DNA of 48,066 bases from a virus: the IMG/VR virus record IMGVR_UViG_3300047089_000085, positions 1-48,066 of that record; one strand, written 5' to 3'. The translations under genes and the position numbers were made by a program. Shown piece after piece: positions 1 to 6,323 of this stretch. Numbering within the stretch: position 1 is the first letter of the stretch; each line of letters opens with the position of its first letter. The notes beneath the pieces were generated by a model. It was not told where the DNA came from. It saw only the letters and a program-made list of their open reading frames with translations, and did not search any database.

Positions 1-19
1 GGATGTCGTCGTCGGTCAT
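1..19 (-). CDS. Start of a gene cut by the left window edge
   Basis: An ATG at 19-17 overlaps the TGA stop of the next gene upstream (ATGA overlap), the coupling used throughout this phage. Only the first six codons (MTDDDI) are inside the window, so no function can be given. Reading on across a hypothetical join to position 48066 soon reaches a stop in a poor-quality frame, so the gene really continues outside the window. Confidence 0.45.
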
Positions 20-369
20 GCGAGCGCGAAGCTCCTGAAGAGGTCGCCGGCCCGTATCTCGTCGTCGGCGATCGGACGCAACAGGTCCGAGATGCGCGCG
101 GCGAGCGGAGGCGGATCGTCGGAGTCGTCCGACTTGTCAGGCGGGATGATTTGAACGCGCCACTCGTCGGTGGCGTCGGGGCCGCGGTGCGTGATCGTAA
201 TGCTCACGCGGTCGCCGGTGCTCGGCGGGTGGCCATTGAACAGGCCGAGCGGCACGAGGAGCCGGTGCGTCACGCCGTGCTCGTCGGGCTCGGTCTCGAC
301 CACCACCGTCGCGTGGTCGCCCTGCCTTTTGATCCGCGCGACGCTGCCGATGTGCTCCTCGATGCTCAT
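16..369 (-). CDS. Hypothetical phage protein, 117 aa
   Basis: Not recognised. It is a soluble acidic protein. The first half looks like a small beta domain (alternating hydrophobic residues from about residue 5 to 75), followed by an Asp/Pro-rich linker (PPDKSDDSDDPPP, about residues 76-88) and a short helical tail. ATG start; the stop of the upstream gene lies two bases before it (TAG-CC-ATG), so translation is probably coupled. It is the last complete gene of the tail block, behind the large tail fibre, so a fibre-assembly or lysis role is possible, but nothing in the sequence decides this. Confidence 0.7.
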   Translation of the reverse strand: MSIEEHIGSVARIKRQGDHATVVVETEPDEHGVTHRLLVPLGLFNGHPPSTGDRVSITITHRGPDATDEWRVQIIPPDKSDDSDDPPPLAARISDLLRPIADDEIRAGDLFRSFALA

Positions 370-371
370 GG

Positions 372-740
372 CTACTCGGCGGGCTTCGCGGCTGCCGCGA
401 TCCGTTCGAGGAGCAAGCCGATGCGGCGCGCGCCGAGACCCGACAGGCCGACCACCTCGATCACCTTGTTCAAGAATTCGTGATTCTCGACCGTCAGATC
501 GTAGCTGTGGCCCTTGTCGCCCGCCTGCTCGTCGGTGAGCGGCCTGCCGGCTTCGACCTGCTCGAGCAGGTCGTCCATGCCGAGCGCCTCGAAGCAGCGG
601 TTAAACCGCCGCCGGTCGGCCTCGCCCTTGATCTCGACTGACTTGAGCAGCAGCGTCGCGAGCGAGAATCGCTCTCGCTCCGAGACCTTTACGCTGAAGG
701 TCTGCGCTGCGGCCTTTTTCTTTTCTTTCGCTTCGCCCAT
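372..740 (-). CDS. Hypothetical phage protein, 122 aa
   Basis: Not recognised. It has a Lys-rich N-terminus (MGEAKEKKK) and then a mostly helical, charged body without membrane segments or cysteine motifs. The start is the ATG at 740, preceded by AGGGGATCTA as ribosome binding site. A longer reading from 788 would overlap the fibre gene by 25 bases and has no ribosome site, so it is not used. It directly follows the tail fibre gene and may act with it, for example as a fibre chaperone, but this is only positional. Confidence 0.7.
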   Translation of the reverse strand: MGEAKEKKKAAAQTFSVKVSERERFSLATLLLKSVEIKGEADRRRFNRCFEALGMDDLLEQVEAGRPLTDEQAGDKGHSYDLTVENHEFLNKVIEVVGLSGLGARRIGLLLERIAAAAKPAE

Positions 741-763
741 TAGATCCCCTTGTCTATCGATTG

Positions 764-3049
764 TTAGGTCGCATCGGGATACATCCATAATGCCCAGTCG
801 TATTTTCCGGTGCGCGCCGCCGAGCTTGCATTGCCGAACGTGAGTACAGTTGGCCGGCCCGGCTCGGTGACATCTACGAACGATGATCCCGTGGAGTGAG
901 ATACCGGGGTTTCATCGTTGACGGAAATATAGATGTTTGTGCCGTCTTGCCACGCTTCGATGATTACCCAATTAGTCGTTGGGGCCACCGTGCTAAGTAC
1001 GCTGTTTGCGATGCTGGTGCTCGCGCAGACCATGTAAAAGCCTGTGGAGATTTGACTGAACACGCCCATCATCGGCGACTGATACCCGGATGCGGTCACC
1101 GCTCCCACGACATACTGATCGCCGGATCCGCTTGTTCTGACGACGGGCGTAGTCCCTACTTTGATGCGCGCCGCCATATACCATTTCGCAGATGGACCAT
1201 TGGCAATGGCCGCGCCGCTGGCCCTTATTTGAGCCAGACCACCGCCCGCGGCGACTGTGTTCTGCGCCAGCACGCCGCCGCCAACGTCGGTCGCTCCCCT
1301 AAGGAGCGATTGCGTCCCGCCGCCAGCGTACGTTGTCAGCCAGTCCGCCGCTTCGAGGGTGGCGGACACACTGAGCGAGTGGAAATCGTCCCACGTGTAC
1401 GAGAACGCATTGGCCGTGAATCCGGCCTTGGTGTAGCCGCGCCCGAGATACTTTTGCAGCGTGGTCGCAGTCGGCGATCCGCCTGCCCCATTGTCTGCCC
1501 ATGACATCGTCACGACGCCGCCGCTTGGGGCGGTCCCCGTCAGCACCTGGCCAGCCGTTGGATCCGCCGCCGGCCACACGAAAGACAGCGCCGAGGCTGC
1601 ATTGCCCGCCTGGATCTTCGTGAGGTTGGCCGAGCTGGCGTGTGCCAGCGCGAGCACGCCGGTGTGCGACGAGACCGTGCCGAGCCCGAGGATGTGATTC
1701 GTGTTGTCCCAGGTGTAGTCGGCCGAGCCGCCGAGCACCGAGCCCGAAGCCGACCAGTAAGCCGCCTGCCCCGACGTCCCGCCGCCCGTGACGACAGTCG
1801 CGTAGCTGCCCGCGTTCTGCGAGACCTCGGCCGCTCCGCCATTACTGCGGAAACGAACGGTGCCCGAGGCGCCAGCGGGCAGGAGGCTGTTTCCCAGCAT
1901 CTCGACGCCGCCGTAAAGCAGCGCCCCGCCGCGCAGAAACGGCGTCAGCACAGCGTCGGTCTGATTCCACCACTGGATCTCCGACGGCGGATTGCCGTCG
2001 CCGGCCGCGAGCCGCACGGCCGCTAAGCGCGCAAACTCCGTGTTCGTGTCATCGCGCCACAAGATACCGGTGCCGAAGCCAGTCGACGCCGAGCCGCTCG
2101 TCAGGTGGTCGATATAGATCGAGTCCGTCGTCGTCGTCGTCGCGGTGTCCGACTCGAACACGTGCAGCCTGGCGAGCACGCCCGTGTAGTCGGCCGAGCT
2201 GCCAGACAGCGGATTCACACCGACGCCGACGTTGCCGAACGACGTTTGAAGCGGGACGATCGAAGCGCTGCCGTCGTACGTGTAGAGCGCGGCGTTCACC
2301 GTGTCGCTGCCGGAGACCTTCTTCCACGTGAGCTTGCCGCGCTCGCCGCCGGTCGAATCGGCGTTGTTGCGCATGCTCGCCACGACGCTGACCGACGGTG
2401 TGCTCGATGCCGCCGCGTGATTTGCTCGCAGCGAAATCGCGTTGCCGACGGCGACGGAGGACAGAGCGCCGCCCTGGCCTACAACGAGCGTGTCGGTGCC
2501 CGTCGTGCGTTGCGCGAGCTGCCCGAAGTGGTGGTCCGTGCCGAGCGCCTCGAACGCGCCTCCGACCTGGAGGATGCGGCCGGACGTCGGCGCGCCGCCG
2601 GTATTGATGCCGAGCGCCGTGTTCGCGTGGTCGTAGAACAGCGACGAGTAGCCGCCGATGTTGGTCGACGTCGTCCAGACCGCGACGTAGTCGGCGGTGC
2701 CGGTGCCGGTGACGAGACCGAGATCCGCGACCGGGGCTTTGTAGGAGACGCCGAGGGCCGCGCCGCTGTCGGCGGTCAGCACCTTGCCGTTGCTGCCGAC
2801 GGGCACGCGGGCGTCGGCCGTGTCGAATCCCCACAGGTCGCCCTTGGTGGTGAGCGGGCTCGAGCTGCCGCCGCCGGACGAGGTCGCGCGGACGTCGCCG
2901 TGCGAGAAATCCCAGGTCACCGAGGCGGTGTCGGTGAACAGCACCCGGGCGCTGGCATAGGGCCCCCCGCCGCCCACGGCGCCGGCTCCGATGTCGTCCC
3001 AGTCGCCTTGCAGGTTGCCGGAGTCGTGGGCGAGACGGCCGATGCTCAC
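764..3049 (-). CDS. Large tail fibre / receptor-binding protein, 761 aa
   Basis: Structural virion protein, probably the host-recognising fibre. Residues about 65-110 hold the fibre motif PLTTKGDLWGFDTADARVPV followed by GSNGKVLTAD, typical of phage fibres that carry short beta-repeat stalk segments. The middle is Gly/Ser/Thr-rich stalk. The last roughly 210 residues form a separate compact domain (YMAARIKVG, WVIIEAWQDG, YDWALWMYP) that looks like a concanavalin/LamG-type beta-sandwich, which fits glycan binding. It starts with GTG; AAGGGA lies 7 bases upstream inside a promoter-like repeat (3054-3086). It is the first minus-strand gene after the plus-strand lipoprotein insertion, so it needs its own promoter. 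The 3' end of the gene is visibly less GC-rich than its neighbours, as often seen in exchanged receptor-binding tips. Confidence 0.85.
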   Translation of the reverse strand: MSIGRLAHDSGNLQGDWDDIGAGAVGGGGPYASARVLFTDTASVTWDFSHGDVRATSSGGGSSSPLTTKGDLWGFDTADARVPVGSNGKVLTADSGAALGVSYKAPVADLGLVTGTGTADYVAVWTTSTNIGGYSSLFYDHANTALGINTGGAPTSGRILQVGGAFEALGTDHHFGQLAQRTTGTDTLVVGQGGALSSVAVGNAISLRANHAAASSTPSVSVVASMRNNADSTGGERGKLTWKKVSGSDTVNAALYTYDGSASIVPLQTSFGNVGVGVNPLSGSSADYTGVLARLHVFESDTATTTTTDSIYIDHLTSGSASTGFGTGILWRDDTNTEFARLAAVRLAAGDGNPPSEIQWWNQTDAVLTPFLRGGALLYGGVEMLGNSLLPAGASGTVRFRSNGGAAEVSQNAGSYATVVTGGGTSGQAAYWSASGSVLGGSADYTWDNTNHILGLGTVSSHTGVLALAHASSANLTKIQAGNAASALSFVWPAADPTAGQVLTGTAPSGGVVTMSWADNGAGGSPTATTLQKYLGRGYTKAGFTANAFSYTWDDFHSLSVSATLEAADWLTTYAGGGTQSLLRGATDVGGGVLAQNTVAAGGGLAQIRASGAAIANGPSAKWYMAARIKVGTTPVVRTSGSGDQYVVGAVTASGYQSPMMGVFSQISTGFYMVCASTSIANSVLSTVAPTTNWVIIEAWQDGTNIYISVNDETPVSHSTGSSFVDVTEPGRPTVLTFGNASSAARTGKYDWALWMYPDAT

Positions 3050-3053
3050 GGCT

Positions 3054-3086
3054 GCGTCCCTTGTCCCCAGCGGGCGCGGCTGTCAA
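3054..3086 (-). promoter_or_regulatory. Promoter-like repeat, copy A (before the tail fibre)
   Basis: On the minus strand: TTGACA (3086-3081), 17 bases, then CAAGGGACGC (3063-3054), four bases, then the GTG start at 3049. The same arrangement with exactly 17 bases occurs at 23872-23904 and 25557-25589. TTGACA at this distance suggests a -35 box. CAAGGG is not a standard -10 box, so a modified or phage-directed RNA polymerase is inferred. AAGGGA may also serve as the ribosome binding site. Confidence 0.5.
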
Positions 3087-3181
3087 CCACGAGGGCATGG
3101 TGCCCGTCGGCCGAGAGCCGTCGCTAACCGGGGCGCCGCCCACCCCTACCCACGCGCGCCCACCTGAACGAACGTCACATA

Positions 3182-3210
3182 TTGCACGGCCCTGCGCAGA
3201 GCAGCACAAT
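3182..3210 (+). promoter_or_regulatory. Possible moron promoter
   Basis: TTGCAC (3182-3187) and CACAAT (3205-3210) are separated by 17 bases and lie just before the ATG at 3217. The match to sigma-70 boxes is moderate (three and four of six bases). The -10-like box is only six bases from the ATG, which would give a leaderless transcript. It fits the need of the inverted lipoprotein genes for their own promoter. Confidence 0.3.
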
Positions 3211-3216
3211 GGCTGT

Positions 3217-4125
3217 ATGTCGACCATGCAGAAACCGAAGGCGAAGGCGGACCGGCGGACCCTCACGATCATGGTGCGGGCGACGGCCGTCGAAAAAGCG
3301 ACGCTTGCGGCGGCCGCGGCGCGCGTAGGCCTCGACCTGAGCGGCTGGCTGCGCTCGGTGGGCCTCCAGGCTGCAGCCAGGGCCTCCGCGCTCGCGCTGG
3401 TGGCCTTCCTGGCCGCTGGGGGCTGCTCAGGCTCGGCGGCCATGCCGGGGACCGCTGGCGGGGCCGGGGGGGCCTCGGGGGCGGGCGGAGACGACGCGGG
3501 CGCCGACACGCTCGGGCAGGCCGGCGCGGGGGGGACGGGCGGGAACGCCGGGGCGGGGGGCGCTGGGGGCTCTGCCGGAGCTGGTGGCGCCGGTGGCGCG
3601 GCGGCTGACGGCGGGGCGCCCGACACCGGGAAGGACACGGCCCCGGCGAGCGATGCGGTGAGCCACTGCCCGACGTCGGCTCCGTGCGATGCGGCGCCGG
3701 ACATGCCCCCGGCTCCGATCGGAGCGTGCGGTCAGGCGAACTGGCCAGCCGAGGGAAGCGCGTGCGTCGGCACGAACAAGTGGTCTCTCAATCCCCACGT
3801 CCAAAATCCAACGTGGACATGCTGGTGCGACGGTGGTGAGGCCGACGGGGGCGAAGGCCTGGCAGGAAAGATCGTCTGCATGTGCCCGCCACCGGTCGAC
3901 GCCGGTCCGGTCTACCCGAGCTGCCCGGCGAACGGTCGCCTGCCCGAGGGCGTGTCTGGCTGCGCAGCGCCGGAAACGCCGTGCGACTGGCCGGTCGGCG
4001 CCACGTGCAACGCCGTCAACACGGATGCAGGCGCCTCAGTACCAAAGGGATCCCGCTGCCTGTGCGAGCCCGCCGATGGCAGCGGCGATCTCACCCATCC
4101 GCGCGTCGTGCGCTGCTATTGCTGA
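3217..4125 (+). CDS. Ribbon-helix-helix domain joined to a Cys-rich lipoprotein (moron)
   Basis: An unusual 302 aa protein. Residues about 10-47 look like a ribbon-helix-helix DNA-binding domain of the MobC/antitoxin type (a basic beta strand RRTLTIMV, then EKATLAAAAARVGLDLSGWL). This runs directly into a hydrophobic stretch ending LAAGGC, a lipoprotein-like lipobox. A Gly/Ala-rich linker (GGAGG repeats) and a Cys-rich C-terminal half follow, of the kind seen in myxobacterial outer lipoproteins. An in-frame GTG in LRSVGLQ (about residue 43) could start a plain lipoprotein with a good signal peptide (V then GLQAAARASALALVAFLAAGGC), so one gene may give two products. It lies on the plus strand inside the minus-strand tail block: a moron, probably expressed in the lysogen. 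A role in surface change or exclusion of other phages is only a guess. Confidence 0.75.
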   Translation: MSTMQKPKAKADRRTLTIMVRATAVEKATLAAAAARVGLDLSGWLRSVGLQAAARASALALVAFLAAGGCSGSAAMPGTAGGAGGASGAGGDDAGADTLGQAGAGGTGGNAGAGGAGGSAGAGGAGGAAADGGAPDTGKDTAPASDAVSHCPTSAPCDAAPDMPPAPIGACGQANWPAEGSACVGTNKWSLNPHVQNPTWTCWCDGGEADGGEGLAGKIVCMCPPPVDAGPVYPSCPANGRLPEGVSGCAAPETPCDWPVGATCNAVNTDAGASVPKGSRCLCEPADGSGDLTHPRVVRCYC

Positions 4126-4138
4126 AAGGAGAAAGGAA

Positions 4139-4510
4139 ATGCTACTCCGCCTAGGTCTCATAGCAGCACTCGTATTCGCAGCGTCAGGGTGTTCGGTGGC
4201 CGATTCGGCCGATGCCAGCGATGGAAGATCTGACTACGACTCGGGCACAATCGACGCTGTCACAGTTTGCGATCCGACCAATGCGTGCTCATTCCAATAT
4301 CGCGCAGGACTAACCTGCAACGGCCACGCGTTTGTCGGATTCACTCCGTGCGTCGACGAGTCCCAAGCGGAAACCAGAATAGGAACCTGTTACCCGTTGA
4401 ACGAATCTTGTACCGGATATGGTTACCAGGCTGATCCGTGCGTTATTGGAGACGAAAATCTTGCTTGCGTCTCAAGCTGCGAGGCCTGCGGCCTCCACAA
4501 TAGGCATTAG
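4139..4510 (+). CDS. Small Cys-rich lipoprotein (moron)
   Basis: A 123 aa lipoprotein. The N-terminus MLLRLGLIAALVFAASGC is a clear signal peptide with lipobox ASGC; the mature part is acidic (Asp-rich to about residue 42) and then holds about ten cysteines, likely forming disulfides outside the cytoplasm. AAAGGAGAAAGGAA in front of the ATG is a strong ribosome site, 13 bases after the stop of the preceding lipoprotein gene, so the two form one operon. Its base composition is clearly lower in GC than the surrounding phage genes, a sign of separate origin. The stop overlaps the stop of the convergent gene at 4507. No specific family is recognised. Confidence 0.8.
   Translation: MLLRLGLIAALVFAASGCSVADSADASDGRSDYDSGTIDAVTVCDPTNACSFQYRAGLTCNGHAFVGFTPCVDESQAETRIGTCYPLNESCTGYGYQADPCVIGDENLACVSSCEACGLHNRH
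4481..4495. terminator. Short hairpin at convergent gene ends
   Basis: GAGGCC-TGC-GGCCTC is a perfect 6-bp stem with a 3-base loop, placed where the plus-strand moron operon meets the minus-strand tail genes. It lies inside the end of the lipoprotein gene and is not followed by a T-run on either strand, so it is at best a weak or factor-assisted terminator. Confidence 0.25.
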
Positions 4511-5676
4511 GTGACGTTGAGTGCCGGCAGCACGCCGATCGAATAGGCGCCGATCCGCAGCGTGTTCGTGGTTCCGTTGCTCTTGCCGGCTAGGACGATT
4601 CGCTCATAGGCTAGATCGGCGCGGCCATCGAAATACATTGCGGACGTCGAAAGCGCCGGATACCAGGCCCAGCTCGTTCCCGAGATCGTCGTGATGAGGT
4701 TCGCGAAGCTCGTCATCCCGCCGGCGCCGTCTTGGTGGCTCACGCCGACGCTACCGTTATCAGTGGCACCGGACATCGCGGCATAAACGCGCACCGCGAC
4801 ACGAACGGTTGTGGAGATCCCGGTCGCCGCCTTGTAGAGCGGGAACGTGATCGCTGGTCCCGTCGACGCCGGAGACGTGCCGCCGGTCCCGACCGATTGA
4901 TCATGGATGTAGCGGTAAGCTTGCGTGCTGGTATTGAAGTTGACATAGCCGTTGCCGGGGTCGATGGCGTCCCAGCCGATCATCGGGCGCTTGCGGTTGA
5001 CGGTGTGGTTGAAGTTCGAGCGGAAGGTGTCGAGCATCGACGTGCTCGAACCGATGCCCTCCGTCACGATGTCACGGCCTGGCGCGATGTGATCGTGTGG
5101 CGTGTACCCCATCAGGGAGGCGTCCTGAGAACTCTCAGCGCATTCGTACACGATGCCCGCCAGGATCTGCACGCCGTTGGTCGTCAGACTGCCAATCGTG
5201 ACCTCAAACAACCGCTGATTTACGTCGTCCGGCGTTACCTCGAAGGACATCACCTCGGAGCCCGTAGAATCGAGAAAGCGCTCCGTCGTGTTGATGAGGT
5301 TGTACAGCGTCTTCTCCACGATCGGATTATCAGGAAAGATGTGACCGCCGGAATCGATCCCGCTGATGCGAATCGCCTGGCCGTCGACCTGTGCACCGTT
5401 GGGGCGCACGACGATGAGCACGAACCGGAGACGAGTCGCAGCCTGGTGCTGATGATCCCAAAGGAACCGGCGGAGCGCGTTCGCATCTCTCGTGTCATCG
5501 CCACCCCAGAAGGTTCGGATGATACGACCGCTCGAAGCGATCGAATTGAGCGCCGAGACGTAGCGCGCCATCAGCGAACCACTCGGGATGCCGAGGTTGC
5601 CCTGGCGCTCGGCATCGTCGAATCCGCCGAAGGCTCCGGGCTGCACGACCGCGAACCGTCCTGGAACGTAGACCAT
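4507..5676 (-). CDS. Tail-associated structural protein, 389 aa
   Basis: Probably a virion protein of the tail tip, by position between the 972 aa tail protein and the fibre. It has no signal or membrane segment. The N-terminal half is mixed alpha/beta (RFAVVQPGAFGG; RLRFVLIVVRPNG). The C-terminal part from about residue 240 is a Gly/Ser/Thr-rich beta domain (GYVNFNTSTQAYRYIHD; RIGAYSIGVLP) resembling the beta-sandwich end domains of the fibres here. ATG start; AAGGAG lies at the end of the preceding gene (AAGGAGTAGCGATG), so translation is coupled. No named family is recognised. Confidence 0.7.
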   Translation of the reverse strand: MVYVPGRFAVVQPGAFGGFDDAERQGNLGIPSGSLMARYVSALNSIASSGRIIRTFWGGDDTRDANALRRFLWDHQHQAATRLRFVLIVVRPNGAQVDGQAIRISGIDSGGHIFPDNPIVEKTLYNLINTTERFLDSTGSEVMSFEVTPDDVNQRLFEVTIGSLTTNGVQILAGIVYECAESSQDASLMGYTPHDHIAPGRDIVTEGIGSSTSMLDTFRSNFNHTVNRKRPMIGWDAIDPGNGYVNFNTSTQAYRYIHDQSVGTGGTSPASTGPAITFPLYKAATGISTTVRVAVRVYAAMSGATDNGSVGVSHQDGAGGMTSFANLITTISGTSWAWYPALSTSAMYFDGRADLAYERIVLAGKSNGTTNTLRIGAYSIGVLPALNVT

Positions 5677-5678
5677 CG

Positions 5679-6320
5679 CTACTCCTTGGTGACCCAGGCA
5701 GTGAAGTCGCGGATGTCGGCGTAGTTGAGGTTCAGACCTTCCACTTCATTGCCGCTGCCGGTGACGGTCAGGATCAGGAAGCCCTCGCGGCCGCCGCCGG
5801 TCTCCACGAGCCCGCGCACCGGTGTTAATCCGTCGCCGCCGCTCACATCGATCAGCAAGTACGCGCCAGTCGCACCGGACGCGAACCAGGTGCCTGGCGA
5901 CGTCGCAAGCGATCCGTAACCGACTGCCAGCTTTGTCGCATCGAACCCCACGATCGGGCCCGTGTAGATCCCGGATGCCAGGTAGATGTTGACCGATGTG
6001 ATCTCCGTCTCGTCGTCGACATTCGGAGCGGCTACGTTGGCCCCGAGCGTGTAGAGCAGGCGCTTCGCGCCGCGTGGAATCATCACCGGAACCTGCGCGA
6101 CGAAGAATTCTTTCGACACGCCGCCGCTCGACATCTGAACCCGCAGCGCACCCGTCGGATCCATGCAATAGATCACGGGCGTGTCGCAGTAACCCCACAA
6201 GTTATTGAGCGCCCGCGCCGAGTCGAACATCAGCCGCGCGTGCAGCGGATCGCCCTTGGTGAACAGGGTGGCGCCCGAAGCTGGGAGCATCGAGACCTGC
6301 GTGGTGAGCGTCTTCGCCAT
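5679..6320 (-). CDS. Tail-associated structural protein, 213 aa
   Basis: Not recognised by family. The protein is rich in beta-forming residues (VIYCMDPTGALRVQM; EFFVAQVPVMIPRGAKRLLY; SVNIYLASGIYTG) with no membrane segment, in line with a small virion protein. It starts three bases after the stop of the 972 aa tail protein gene and is followed after two bases by the 389 aa gene, so the three are one translation-coupled group. Its end motif (LNYADIRDFTAWV) suggests a compact fold rather than a fibre. A tail-tip or fibre-attachment role is inferred from order only. Confidence 0.65.
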   Translation of the reverse strand: MAKTLTTQVSMLPASGATLFTKGDPLHARLMFDSARALNNLWGYCDTPVIYCMDPTGALRVQMSSGGVSKEFFVAQVPVMIPRGAKRLLYTLGANVAAPNVDDETEITSVNIYLASGIYTGPIVGFDATKLAVGYGSLATSPGTWFASGATGAYLLIDVSGGDGLTPVRGLVETGGGREGFLILTVTGSGNEVEGLNLNYADIRDFTAWVTKE

Positions 6321-6323
6321 CGC

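Noticed and set aside
2120-2145. GTC repeat run in the tail fibre gene
   Set aside because: It simply encodes a Thr run in a Thr-rich stalk; similar short runs occur elsewhere (for example 15714-15724).
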